From the NCBI GenBank assembly GCA_023392595.1, contig JAEVYU010000075.1:1-38956 (forward strand): DNA of 38,956 nt, in the 5' to 3' direction. Both the position numbers and the translations under genes were made by a program. Shown one piece after another: positions 27,275-35,161 of this stretch. This DNA is from Bacillota bacterium (GTDB taxonomy: Bacteria; Bacillota; UBA4882; UBA8346). Position 1 is the first letter of the stretch. Every line of letters begins with the position of its first letter. Below the pieces are notes generated by a model. The model was not told the origin of the DNA and ran no database searches. It was given only the letters and a program-made list of their open reading frames with translations.

Positions 27275-28111
27275 TTGATTCATCAGATCATCAAACTCTG
27301 GGAGGCCCCTTTCTATCAAATCTTGGGAGATGACGGTTTTGAGCCAACGTTAGCTAGCTACATATTGGATGGGCCGAAGATCCGAGGGGCCGTTTTAATA
27401 TGTCCCGGAGGCGGTTATCGTTTTACTTCCGAGCGGGAGGCAGAGCCCATTGCCTTGCAATTTAATGCTGCCGGATTTCATGCCTTTGTTGTCTATTATA
27501 GTGTAGCACCCAGAAGACATCCTCAACCTTTACGTGATGTTTCAAGAGCTATGTGCATCATCCGTGAGAATGCCGGTAAATGGCACGTTCACCCCCAAAA
27601 AATAGCAATTTGCGGATTTTCGGCCGGAGGGCATCTGGCTGCCAGTTTGGGAGTACATTGGCAAAAACCGTACTTACAAGATGTTTCAGTTATACAAATT
27701 GGATTAAATCGCCCCGATGCATTGATTCTTTGTTATCCGGTGATAACCTCCGGACCTTATGCTCATCGCGGTTCTTTTGACAATTTGCTCGGCACAAATC
27801 CTTCCCAAACATTGCTGGATGAGATGTCTTTAGAACGCCAGGTTACTGACAAAACGCCCCCGGCGTTTATTTGGCACACCTTTAACGATGTTGCAGTACC
27901 GGTTGAAAACAGCCTGTTATTTGCATCGGAGTTGCGAACCCATGGGGTCCCATTTGAACTCCATATATATCCGGAAGGACCTCACGGATTATCCCTAGCG
28001 ACTGAGGAAACTGATGATGGGAGTATGGGAGTCCATCCCCACGTCGCCACTTGGATGGGACTTTGCGTTAAGTGGTTGAGGGGAATCAATGAAGGGTCTG
28101 TTGCAAAATAA
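27275..28111 (+). CDS. Alpha/beta hydrolase (BD-FAE / esterase-lipase type)
   Basis: A 278-residue cytoplasmic hydrolase. It shows an oxyanion stretch CPGGGYRF, the nucleophile elbow GFSAGGHLAAS, an acid residue in FNDVAVPVENS and the catalytic histidine in PEGPHGLSLA, in the order expected of acetyl-xylan-esterase-like BD-FAE hydrolases. I set the start at TTG 27275, which has GGGAGG 8 bases before it and begins just ahead of the conserved domain; in-frame ATGs at 27098 and 27227 would add unrelated sequence. The divergent MFS gene shares the 27049-27274 promoter region. The substrate is unknown. Confidence 0.85.
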   Translation: MIHQIIKLWEAPFYQILGDDGFEPTLASYILDGPKIRGAVLICPGGGYRFTSEREAEPIALQFNAAGFHAFVVYYSVAPRRHPQPLRDVSRAMCIIRENAGKWHVHPQKIAICGFSAGGHLAASLGVHWQKPYLQDVSVIQIGLNRPDALILCYPVITSGPYAHRGSFDNLLGTNPSQTLLDEMSLERQVTDKTPPAFIWHTFNDVAVPVENSLLFASELRTHGVPFELHIYPEGPHGLSLATEETDDGSMGVHPHVATWMGLCVKWLRGINEGSVAK

Positions 28112-28182
28112 GATTTATCGATAGAGAAATACAATATACCTGTTGAAATCAATGGAATTTTAGAAAAAGCAATAACTCCATA

Positions 28183-28211
28183 TTGACAGCATAATATTTT
28201 TGTAGTACAAA
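28183..28211 (+). promoter_or_regulatory. Promoter of the lysine riboswitch operon
   Basis: A perfect -35 TTGACA (28183-28188), a 17-base spacer and a -10 like TACAAA (28206-28211) place the transcript start near 28218, about 22 bases before the aptamer. Confidence 0.7.
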
Positions 28212-28239
28212 TAATATAACTTAATAAACGTAAATTCAT

Positions 28240-28418
28240 GGTAGAGTAGAGGTGCAAAACTCATCAGTATCTTCGGGGAGGCCGGCCGGCCGTTGAAACG
28301 AAGAAAAAGGGTGTTTTGCCGAAGCCGGGAGGGAGCCTAACTTTCGGCTGGTACTGTGGTTAAGAACTTCAGTACTGTCATGCAGGAACCAAGGTTCCTG
28401 GTGGAGAGCTATCTTGCC
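28240..28418 (+). ncRNA. Lysine riboswitch (L box)
   Basis: The stretch carries the L-box signature: AGAGGTGCAAAACTCATCAGTA, shown here in pieces as AGAGGTGC then CATCAGTAT, a GCCGAAG...TTTCGGCTGG core, GTACTG/CAGTACTGTCA, the kissing-loop arm GGAACCAAGGTTCC and the closing GGAGAGCTATC. P1 forms from GGTAGAGTAG (28240-28249) and CTATCTTGCC (28409-28418) with wobbles and one mismatch. It senses lysine by family knowledge and is followed by a terminator, so lysine should switch off the operon that begins at 28740. Confidence 0.93.
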
Positions 28419-28453
28419 GCCGGTAATATTTTTCTTTGTCGGAAAATATACAG

Positions 28454-28480
28454 GGTTGGTGGATAACCAATCTTTTTTTT
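28454..28480 (+). terminator. Riboswitch-controlled terminator
   Basis: GGTTGGT (28454-28460) pairs with ACCAATC (28466-28472) around GGATA, followed by eight Ts. The position 36 bases after P1 fits an L-box expression platform; I did not resolve the antiterminator. Confidence 0.85.
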
Positions 28481-28509
28481 ATGGCATAGTTTATCCCTCC
28501 AAGCATTTT

Positions 28510-28556
28510 CTACCGGTTGGGGCATAAGTCGGCTGACATGGACTGACAACCGGTAG
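28510..28556 (+). other. Perfect 10-bp hairpin in the operon leader
   Basis: CTACCGGTTG (28510-28519) pairs perfectly with CAACCGGTAG (28547-28556), and AGTC/GACT can pair inside. It lies after the riboswitch terminator and about 180 bases before the first gene. Its role is not known. Confidence 0.55.
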
Positions 28557-28631
28557 TTATACCTCACTACCTAAAGGTAAGCCTATTCGAACACGAAAAA
28601 TCACCAGCCAATAACGGATAACCACCATAAG

Positions 28632-28684
28632 GAATGGCTTCTCTAATTTTTTTCTGACCACCTATGGAAAAAAAGAAGGCATTC
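28632..28684 (+). other. Second leader hairpin ahead of the MocR-type gene
   Basis: GAATGGCTTCT (28632-28642) pairs with AGAAGGCATTC (28674-28684) with one mismatch, extended inside by a T-run against an A-run. It ends about 55 bases before the start codon and has no 3' T-run, so it is not a normal terminator. Confidence 0.5.
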
Positions 28685-28739
28685 GTGGTTCTTCCTTTTC
28701 AATACGTTGTATGGCAAAATGGGAAATGGGAGTTAACTC

Positions 28740-30194
28740 ATGTGGGAAGATTTAAATATCGATACAAACAGCCCGGCTTACCTGCAGATTAAAGAGTATA
28801 TCGCAAAACTGATTGCAAACGGATCGCTCCGGGAGGGAGTAAGGCTTCCCTCGACCCGCGAATTATCGCAGATCTTAAAAGTAAGCCGCAATACCATTAT
28901 TCTGGCTTATGAGGAATTGCAAAATCTGCAACTTATTCAAAATATCAGGGGCCAGGGCGCTTTTGTGTGCCAAAGCTCACTCTCGCCTCAGGAACAATTG
29001 AAGTTGGAGTGGACCGACCGGGTGAATGGGTATGGCAACACTGCTTTGAATCTTGTTCAAAATTTGCGGAAATTCCCTTGGCGGGACGGGATGATTTCCT
29101 TTAACAGCCTCGCTCCGGACGAAAGCATTTTTGAGGTTGAAGAAGTCAAACGGGCTTTCTTAAACCGTATCGCGCTCGAAGGGGAGAGATTGTTGAATTA
29201 TGGTGAGACCAAAGGATACCGTCCTCTGATCCTGTGGCTCAAAAGCTATTTGGAAGGCAAAGGAGTGGACTTCCATGACAAGGATATCCTAATTACCACC
29301 GGTTTCACGGAAGGCCTCAACCTGATATTAGCGGCCTTGACAAACCCCGGCCAAAGGATAGTTTGTGAGAATCCCACCCATAATCTGGCCATTAATGCGA
29401 TGAAGCTGGCCGGATTACAAATTATTGGGATTCCCCTTCACGAAAACGGCATTGATTTGCAGGAATTGGAGTCTTCCTTAGCCGCAGGGGACATCCGATT
29501 GGGATTTGTGATGCCTTCTTATCACAATCCGACCGGTTTGGTGATGTCGCCGGATAGACGGATGAAGGTATTGAAATTATTTGAAAAATACCGGACACCT
29601 TTGGTTGAAGAAGGATTCAATGAAGAATTGCGTTATTCGGGATCACATGTCAGTCCTTTACTGGCGCTTTCCGGCAGAGCAAACCATGTGGTGTATCTGG
29701 GTAGCTTCACGAAAATACTTTTTCCAGCCATCCGGATTGGTTGGATCATCGCTGACGCCAAGTTGATTGCCTATTTGGAAAGCATTAAACTGTATCGCAA
29801 TATTTATACTTCTCCCTTTGACCAGGCGATACTCTATGAATATTTAGAATACGGTAAATTTGGGCAGTACCTGAAACGGGCTAAAAGGCTTTATAAAGCA
29901 AAATACGAGAAAGCGTTGGAGTTTGCCAAAATTTATCTCCCCTGCCAACGGATATGGGGTGACGGTGGTTTGCATCTGTTTATTGAACTTCATGAGGTGA
30001 ATGCCAAGGAACTGCTGGCTTACTGTTATACCCAAGGAGTTTTGTTTACGACCGGGGAGATTTTTTATACCAACGGCCAAGGTGCAAATACTTTTCGGTT
30101 AAGCATCTCCAGGGTTGATACGGATGAGATGGAGAAAGGTTTTAAAATTATTGGGGAAGGAATCAGGTTTTTAACTGGAATTTCCAACCCCTGA
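28740..30194 (+). CDS. MocR-type regulator: GntR winged helix fused to a class I aminotransferase fold
   Basis: A 484-residue fusion. Residues 10-75 are a GntR winged helix (SPAYLQIKEYIAKLIANGSL, LPSTRELSQILKVSRNTI). Residues 115-480 have the fold-type I aminotransferase pattern with HNPTG (N263) and the PLP lysine K325 in GSFTKILFPAIRIGW. In place of the usual EDDY motif it has EEGFNEELRY, so the residue that should be Asp against the PLP ring nitrogen is Glu291 and the Tyr is Phe293. Such proteins (GabR, PdxR) regulate amino-acid and vitamin genes. As first gene after a lysine riboswitch it may regulate this operon or a lysine-related one. A catalytic aminotransferase role is less likely. 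Confidence 0.9.
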   Translation: MWEDLNIDTNSPAYLQIKEYIAKLIANGSLREGVRLPSTRELSQILKVSRNTIILAYEELQNLQLIQNIRGQGAFVCQSSLSPQEQLKLEWTDRVNGYGNTALNLVQNLRKFPWRDGMISFNSLAPDESIFEVEEVKRAFLNRIALEGERLLNYGETKGYRPLILWLKSYLEGKGVDFHDKDILITTGFTEGLNLILAALTNPGQRIVCENPTHNLAINAMKLAGLQIIGIPLHENGIDLQELESSLAAGDIRLGFVMPSYHNPTGLVMSPDRRMKVLKLFEKYRTPLVEEGFNEELRYSGSHVSPLLALSGRANHVVYLGSFTKILFPAIRIGWIIADAKLIAYLESIKLYRNIYTSPFDQAILYEYLEYGKFGQYLKRAKRLYKAKYEKALEFAKIYLPCQRIWGDGGLHLFIELHEVNAKELLAYCYTQGVLFTTGEIFYTNGQGANTFRLSISRVDTDEMEKGFKIIGEGIRFLTGISNP

Positions 30195-30218
30195 CTTATT
30201 CAAAATGGGGTTGATGAA

Positions 30219-30899
30219 ATGATAATCTTGATTGGAGAGTTGTTTCTTATTCTTGTGATATTGGCTAGATTTGAGGAAACTTGTAACTTGGAAGGGCTTA
30301 GGCGATTTTACAATGTAGAATATGGAAAACGACGGGAAAAAGTCGATTTTCAACAACTCCCCAAGGAGTTTGAATACCCTTATCCCATGCAAAATTGCTG
30401 GCTATCCGGTTTCAATGGGATGGAGAAAGGCAGGGACGCTGTGGATGTAATTACCCGGGAAGCAACCAAGAGCGATTTACAGCAAATTATCGGCTTATTG
30501 TCCCAACTAAGCCTTAGAGGGGAACCGAATACCCCTTTAAAAAAGGCCGAATCCATTTTTAAAAAGATTCGCAGGTATCCTTTTTACAAGATTTATGTAA
30601 CGGTTTTGGATGAACAAATTGTTGGAGTTTTTGAGTTGGTGATTATGGATGGTTTGGCCCACTTGGGAATGCCCTCTGCCATTATCGAAGATGTGGTGGT
30701 TGCCGTAGAACACCGGCGGAGGGGGATTGGAAAGGTTATGATGAATTATGCCATGAATGTATGTAGGGAAATGGGGTGTTATAAGATAACCCTATCCAGT
30801 AATTTGAAACGGGAAGAAGCTCATGATTTTTACGAGTCCCTCGGTTTTCGGAAACATGGTTTTAGCTTTTATGTTGAACTGGCGGAAGAATTGCGATGA
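30219..30899 (+). CDS. GNAT family N-acetyltransferase with an unusual N-terminal extension
   Basis: The GNAT domain starts at about residue 77 (VITREATKSDLQQII) and contains the acetyl-CoA loop VAVEHRRRGIGKVMM and the end motif FYESLGFRKHGFSFY. The first 76 residues (from ATG 30219, after a weak GGGGTTG site) begin with a hydrophobic stretch and match no domain I know; the functional start may be ATG 30420 or GTG 30441. Its stop overlaps the start of a second GNAT gene. Substrate unknown; the operon suggests a lysine-pathway amine. Confidence 0.8.
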   Translation: MIILIGELFLILVILARFEETCNLEGLRRFYNVEYGKRREKVDFQQLPKEFEYPYPMQNCWLSGFNGMEKGRDAVDVITREATKSDLQQIIGLLSQLSLRGEPNTPLKKAESIFKKIRRYPFYKIYVTVLDEQIVGVFELVIMDGLAHLGMPSAIIEDVVVAVEHRRRGIGKVMMNYAMNVCREMGCYKITLSSNLKREEAHDFYESLGFRKHGFSFYVELAEELR

Positions 30900-31339
30900 T
30901 TCATATAGAAAGATTGACTCCCGTTGATGGGGAGGCTTTGGCAGGATTATACCAAGAACTTTCCGGTAAGACCACGGATATTGAAAAGATGAACCGCAAT
31001 TTGGCTTGGATTTCTGCAAATCAGGATTACTTTCTGATTGGGGCTAAGAATGAAAAAGGAAAACTTTTAGGTTCATTAATGGCTATCCTCTGCCGTGATA
31101 TCGTGGGAAGCTGCCGACCGTTTATGGTACTGGAAAATGTAATTGTGGCTGAAAAATACCGGGGGCGTGGTATTGGCGCTCGATTATACCAATGGATTGA
31201 AAATGTTGCCCTAAGCCATGGCTGTTATTATATTGAGTTTGTTTCAGCCTCAGATCGAAAAGGAGCCCACCGGTTTTATGAAAAGCAAGGATACAAGCCC
31301 GGTGAAGTTCAAGGATTTAAGAAATATTTGCCGGAATGA
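30896..31339 (+). CDS. GNAT family N-acetyltransferase
   Basis: A 147-residue single-domain acetyltransferase with the CoA loop VAEKYRGRGIGARLY and the closing GAHRFYEKQGYKP. It overlaps the previous GNAT gene by four bases (ATGA) and shares its ending pattern, which suggests an old tandem duplication. 26 bases after it comes asd. Substrate unknown. Confidence 0.87.
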   Translation: MIHIERLTPVDGEALAGLYQELSGKTTDIEKMNRNLAWISANQDYFLIGAKNEKGKLLGSLMAILCRDIVGSCRPFMVLENVIVAEKYRGRGIGARLYQWIENVALSHGCYYIEFVSASDRKGAHRFYEKQGYKPGEVQGFKKYLPE

Positions 31340-31365
31340 TATTCAATCATTAAGGAGGAAAATCA

Positions 31366-32430
31366 ATGGGATTGAAAGTGGGATTACTTGGAGTGGGTCC
31401 GGTGGGTGACCGGATCGTCAGGGTGCTTTATGAACGAAATTTTCCCATCGATGGGGAGTTGGTTGTCATGGCCACCACCGAAAGGGAAGAGGTCCTTGCT
31501 GATAAAACATTTCACGTTCACCAAATCAGCGCCGACCTTTTTAAGGGATTGGACTTGGTTTTTTTCGCGGGTAAAGAAGGGGCTAAGGGCGCCAGTGTCC
31601 AATGGGGCAAAGTCGCTGTTGAAAGCGGCTGCAAAGTAATTGATAATGGCGGCGATTTCCGGATGTATCCTGAGTATCCTCTGGTGATCCCGGAAGTAAA
31701 TATGGATGTGGTGACGGCCGATACACGCTACATCTGCAATCCGAACTGTTCTACTATTCAGATGGCCGTATCCCTGGCTCCGTTACACCGTGCTGCCCGG
31801 TTGCACCGGGTAGTCGTTTCGACATACCAGGCAGTCAGCGGTTGGGGAGCTGCCGCCATGAAACAATTGCACCAGGAGACTGCGCAGGCCATATCCGGTG
31901 GGGAACTCCAACATGATCCGGCTGTTTTTGCCCATCCGATTGCATTTGATTGCATCCCGCATATTGATAAGTTCCTGCCGAACGGATATACCAAAGAAGA
32001 ACTGAAAATGGTGAATGAAACCCGGAAGATTCTGGGAGAACCGAATCTGCTGATCAATCCGACCACCGTCAGGGTCCCGGTATTTGTGGGACATTCCGAA
32101 TCGGTTAATGCCGAGTTTTGCGGCGATATGACAGCGCAGAAAGCGATGGATATTTTGGCAACTGCCGAGGGTGTGGTGCTGATGGACGGCCCGGCCCTTG
32201 ATTCGGATAGCCGGGATGTCCGTAAAGACCCATTGGAACGCCGGTATCCAGTTGCCCGGGACTTAAGCAAACCGGAATATCGGGATCAGGTTTTGGTGGG
32301 CAGAATTCGAAATGATACCACCTGTAAAAATGCGATCAATTTCTGGTGCGTATCCGATAATTTGCGCAAAGGAGCCGCCACCAATGCAGTGCAGATTGCC
32401 GAGGGTATGTTGAAGCGAGGACTGCTATAA
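31366..32430 (+). CDS. asd: Aspartate-semialdehyde dehydrogenase
   Basis: Reduces aspartyl-phosphate to aspartate semialdehyde, the branch-point precursor of lysine, diaminopimelate, threonine and methionine. The 354 residues show the NADP-binding GLLGVGPVGDRIV, the catalytic cysteine C128 in NPNCSTIQ, the substrate stretch STYQAVSG and the base H243 in VPVFVGHSESVNAEF. After STYQAVSG the usual small residue is Trp160, which is odd. Start ATG after AAGGAGG. It lies in the lysine-riboswitch operon between the GNAT genes and the dapA pair. Confidence 0.92.
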   Translation: MGLKVGLLGVGPVGDRIVRVLYERNFPIDGELVVMATTEREEVLADKTFHVHQISADLFKGLDLVFFAGKEGAKGASVQWGKVAVESGCKVIDNGGDFRMYPEYPLVIPEVNMDVVTADTRYICNPNCSTIQMAVSLAPLHRAARLHRVVVSTYQAVSGWGAAAMKQLHQETAQAISGGELQHDPAVFAHPIAFDCIPHIDKFLPNGYTKEELKMVNETRKILGEPNLLINPTTVRVPVFVGHSESVNAEFCGDMTAQKAMDILATAEGVVLMDGPALDSDSRDVRKDPLERRYPVARDLSKPEYRDQVLVGRIRNDTTCKNAINFWCVSDNLRKGAATNAVQIAEGMLKRGLL

Positions 32431-32494
32431 ATGAGGATGATTATTTCATTTTCGAATTAGCAGTTTCCATCCCTTTCTTGGAGGAGAGAAATCA

Positions 32495-32830
32495 ATGGGT
32501 GAAAAAGATTTACTCGATTTGAACATCGATATTTCCAGTATTAAAAGCCATCAGGATTATCAGGCCCTGTGGCAAAAGATCGGCAAGATTGAAATCAAAA
32601 TGGTTGAAAAGAATGAAGAATGCAAGCATAACCTGGGAGATACTTTTATTTACGAAAATCCCTATCAGAAACCGCCGGGCGTTTGCAACGCTTTGCTCCA
32701 TGTTTTGGATTTATACATCTGGCGGGTGGCCTTGGGTTTTCCGTCATGGAATGAAGCGGATTATAAAGTCCATAAAATTCACTGTCCCGATGCCAAGGGA
32801 ACGGTTTGGGAGATGCGGAAAATGATTTAA
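32495..32830 (+). CDS. Small TIGR04076-like protein
   Basis: A 111-residue protein with a good GGAGGAG site. The part from residue 30 (KIEIKMVEKNEECKHNLGDTF, listed in pieces: KIEIKMVEK then CKHNLGDTF), PPGVCNAL and CPDAKGTVWEM follows the spacing of conserved Cys and Gly residues I recall in TIGR04076 proteins, whose function is unknown. The first 30 residues are an unmatched, acidic extension. It lies between asd and dapA and is presumably co-expressed with them. Confidence 0.6.
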   Translation: MGEKDLLDLNIDISSIKSHQDYQALWQKIGKIEIKMVEKNEECKHNLGDTFIYENPYQKPPGVCNALLHVLDLYIWRVALGFPSWNEADYKVHKIHCPDAKGTVWEMRKMI

Positions 32831-32874
32831 AAAATGAACATCAAGTTTTAGCAACCAATTTAGGAGGGGTTATT

Positions 32875-33735
32875 ATGAAGCTTCATGGTGTCTGGATACC
32901 TTTGATTACTCCGTTGATCGATGATCACATTGATTATCAGTCGCTGCAAAGATTAATTGATTTTTATATCGAAAAAGGCGTTTCCGGTCTGATTCCTTTG
33001 GCAACCACCGGGGAAAGTCCGGCTATTGAAGAAGATGAGTATTTGGAAGTCATCGAGAAGATTTTGGAATTTACCCGGGGCAGAGTACCGGTTTTTATAG
33101 GACTTGGTGGTAATTATACCAAAAAAGTTGTCAAGCAACTAAAAAAAGTTGAGCATTACAAAGTGGATGGCATTTTATCGGTAACTCCCTATTACAACCG
33201 TCCGGATCAAAACGGTATCTTTCAGCACTTTCTGGAGATGTCGGAAGCAACGGCTCTTCCAATCATCATTTACAACATTCCTTACCGTACCGGAAGAAAT
33301 ATTGAAAATGCCACCATTTATAAATTGGCGGAACTGAAAAACATTATCGGGCTGAAAGATTCTTGCGGCGATTTGAAACAGACCACGGAATTATTGTTGA
33401 ACAGGCCTGCTGATTTCTCCATTTTGACCGGGGAAGATGCTTTATTTTATACTACCCTGACTTTGGGGGGCGATGGCGGAATTTTAGCCTCGGCCCATCT
33501 GGCAACCGGAATATTTCTGGAAGTTTTTAAGCTGATCCAAGCCAACAACCATCAGAAGGCGTTGGAGAAATGGAGGGGTTTGGCGGAATTCATTCCATCT
33601 TTGTTTGTGGAGCCCAATCCGGCGCCTATCAAGTATTGTTTGAAACAACAAGGGATGATTCGCTCTTTGGAGACCCGTCTGCCGTTGACGGAGATTTCCA
33701 GTGGGCTCAAAGAGAAACTGAACCGATTTTTATGA
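32875..33735 (+). CDS. dapA: 4-hydroxy-tetrahydrodipicolinate synthase
   Basis: Condenses pyruvate with aspartate semialdehyde, the first committed step to diaminopimelate and lysine. From ATG 32875 (after AGGAGGGG) it has 286 residues. The Schiff-base lysine is K161, the proton relay T44-T45, Y107 and Y133, and the carboxylate-binding R138 (PYRTG) is present; these numbers coincide with E. coli DapA as I remember them. The lysine motif is GLKDSCGD where most DapA have GIKEATG, a variant seen in divergent members of the superfamily. Last gene of the riboswitch operon; a terminator follows. Confidence 0.9.
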   Translation: MKLHGVWIPLITPLIDDHIDYQSLQRLIDFYIEKGVSGLIPLATTGESPAIEEDEYLEVIEKILEFTRGRVPVFIGLGGNYTKKVVKQLKKVEHYKVDGILSVTPYYNRPDQNGIFQHFLEMSEATALPIIIYNIPYRTGRNIENATIYKLAELKNIIGLKDSCGDLKQTTELLLNRPADFSILTGEDALFYTTLTLGGDGGILASAHLATGIFLEVFKLIQANNHQKALEKWRGLAEFIPSLFVEPNPAPIKYCLKQQGMIRSLETRLPLTEISSGLKEKLNRFL

Positions 33736-33771
33736 AAATTCCCAGATAGTCATCCACTTGTAAATAATAAG

Positions 33772-33822
33772 ACCGTCCGGAGTTGGCTTTTGCTATTCAA
33801 ACATCTCCGGACGGTTTTATTT
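33772..33822 (+). terminator. Rho-independent terminator closing the lysine operon
   Basis: ACCGTCCGGAG (33772-33782) pairs perfectly with CTCCGGACGGT (33805-33815), followed by TTTATTTTAAT. Confidence 0.88.
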
Positions 33823-33865
33823 TAATAGTGATTTTTTTACTGTGAACTTCGATAAATTGGATTGT

Positions 33866-33891
33866 AATATGACATATAGGTGTCGTATATT
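33866..33891 (+). promoter_or_regulatory. Operator-like inverted repeat before the GyrI-like gene
   Basis: AATATGACA (33866-33874), six bases, then TGTCGTATATT (33881-33891) form an imperfect palindrome with a GACA-N6-TGTC core. It is about 90 bases before the gene start and could bind a repressor. Confidence 0.4.
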
Positions 33892-33981
33892 CGGGTGTAT
33901 TCTATTTTTAGAAATAGAAGCGGATGGATTGGTATTCGATATAATCAGCTACTACCCGGATATAAAAAGGAGGCTTCGAAA

Positions 33982-34611
33982 ATGGACAAAAAGCTTGATT
34001 TCAAACGTGAATTGAAGAAGTATTATAATCCTCCGCCCCATGAGCCGGAAATTGTGGAAGTCCCCCGGTTTCAATTTCTGATGATTGACGGTATGGGGAT
34101 GGATTTTGAAAAAGGCGAGTCGCAGGATGCTATTGGGGCTTTGTTTAGTGTTTCCTATAAGGTGAAGTTCCTGGCCAAAGAAACACTGGGGTATGATTAT
34201 GGGGTGATGCCGCTGGAAGGCTTGTGGTGGGCTGAAGATATGAATGATTTTGTGAATGGCAACCGTGACAAATGGTGCTGGAGTTATATGATGATGCAAC
34301 CGGAGTTTGTCACGGCTGATTTGGTTTGGACTGCGATTGATGAAGTCAAAAAAAGGAAAAGTAATGAAGCCGTGGAAAACTTAAGATTGGAAGCCTTCCA
34401 TGAAGGCCTATCCGCCCAGATTATGCACATCGGTCCGTTTGCCGATGAACATCCCGATATCATGAAGATTCACCAACAAATCGCCAACCATAAAGGAACT
34501 TTTGAGGATAAAAAGCAAAAACACCACGAAATCTATTTAAGCGACTTCCGTAAAGTTGCGCCGGAGAAAATGAAGACAATTTTGAGGCAACCGTTTCAAT
34601 ATCAAGGATAA
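33982..34611 (+). CDS. GyrI-like small-molecule-binding domain protein
   Basis: A 209-residue protein of the GyrI-like (SOUL/BacR-C) fold, with the family phrases EIVEVPRFQFLMIDGMG at the start, DAIGALFSVSYKVKFL, PLEGLWW and FHEGLSAQIMHIGPFADE. It resembles the Lin2189 type, some of whose members hydrolyse cyclopropane-containing genotoxins; whether this one does is not shown. ATG 33982 after AAAAGGAGG is better than the ATG at 33880, which adds 34 residues upstream of the operator. A related-context gene follows 8-55 bases later. Confidence 0.8.
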   Translation: MDKKLDFKRELKKYYNPPPHEPEIVEVPRFQFLMIDGMGMDFEKGESQDAIGALFSVSYKVKFLAKETLGYDYGVMPLEGLWWAEDMNDFVNGNRDKWCWSYMMMQPEFVTADLVWTAIDEVKKRKSNEAVENLRLEAFHEGLSAQIMHIGPFADEHPDIMKIHQQIANHKGTFEDKKQKHHEIYLSDFRKVAPEKMKTILRQPFQYQG

Positions 34612-34666
34612 TTTCATAATGGACTCCAGTAACGGAGAAACTTTAGTAAAAGGAGAGATGGATGGA

Positions 34667-35161
34667 ATGATTGAGGAAAAACAAAAAAACGATGGATGTT
34701 GCCCTGAGTTCGATAAGACTCCATGGGATGAAAAGACCCATCAATGGGAGGAAAAACAATTTATCAAAGATTCAATACCGCAACTCTTTCATATCCCGTT
34801 ACCCTGGATAATTAATCGGACAATGACGCGGATGTGGAAGAGAGCTGAGGAGGCCGGCGCCGCTTCGGATCTGAAAGATTTTTTAATGCTGGCCTATGAT
34901 CCTTCACCATGGAAATGTGAATATTTTCTGGCAGTCACCAAAGAAGTCCCCGGAGCTGAGAATTATAAATTCAGCGGTACTTTTTTAAGCAAAGTCTTTG
35001 ATGGCCCCTATAATGCTGTACCAAAATGGATCAAAGAGATGGATCGGTATGTAGCCGCCAGTGGTAAAAAAGCCCGAAAGTACTATTTTTATTACACAAC
35101 TTGTCCAAACTGCGCCAAGAAATATGGTCACAATTATGTGGTTGCATTCGCTGAAGTATGA
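34667..35161 (+). CDS. Uncharacterised conserved protein, GyrI-associated
   Basis: A 164-residue protein with CCPEFDKTPWDEKTHQW near the start, FHIPLPW, a GTFLSKVFDGPYNAVPKW centre and a C-terminal pair TCPNCAKKYGHNYVVAFAEV. I recall proteins of this pattern as hydrolase-like conserved hypotheticals in Firmicutes and Bacteroidetes; no function is established to my knowledge. ATG 34667 has AAAGGAG 11 bases upstream; ATGs at 34619 and 34658 are alternatives. It probably shares a transcript with the GyrI-like gene. Confidence 0.65.
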   Translation: MIEEKQKNDGCCPEFDKTPWDEKTHQWEEKQFIKDSIPQLFHIPLPWIINRTMTRMWKRAEEAGAASDLKDFLMLAYDPSPWKCEYFLAVTKEVPGAENYKFSGTFLSKVFDGPYNAVPKWIKEMDRYVAASGKKARKYYFYYTTCPNCAKKYGHNYVVAFAEV

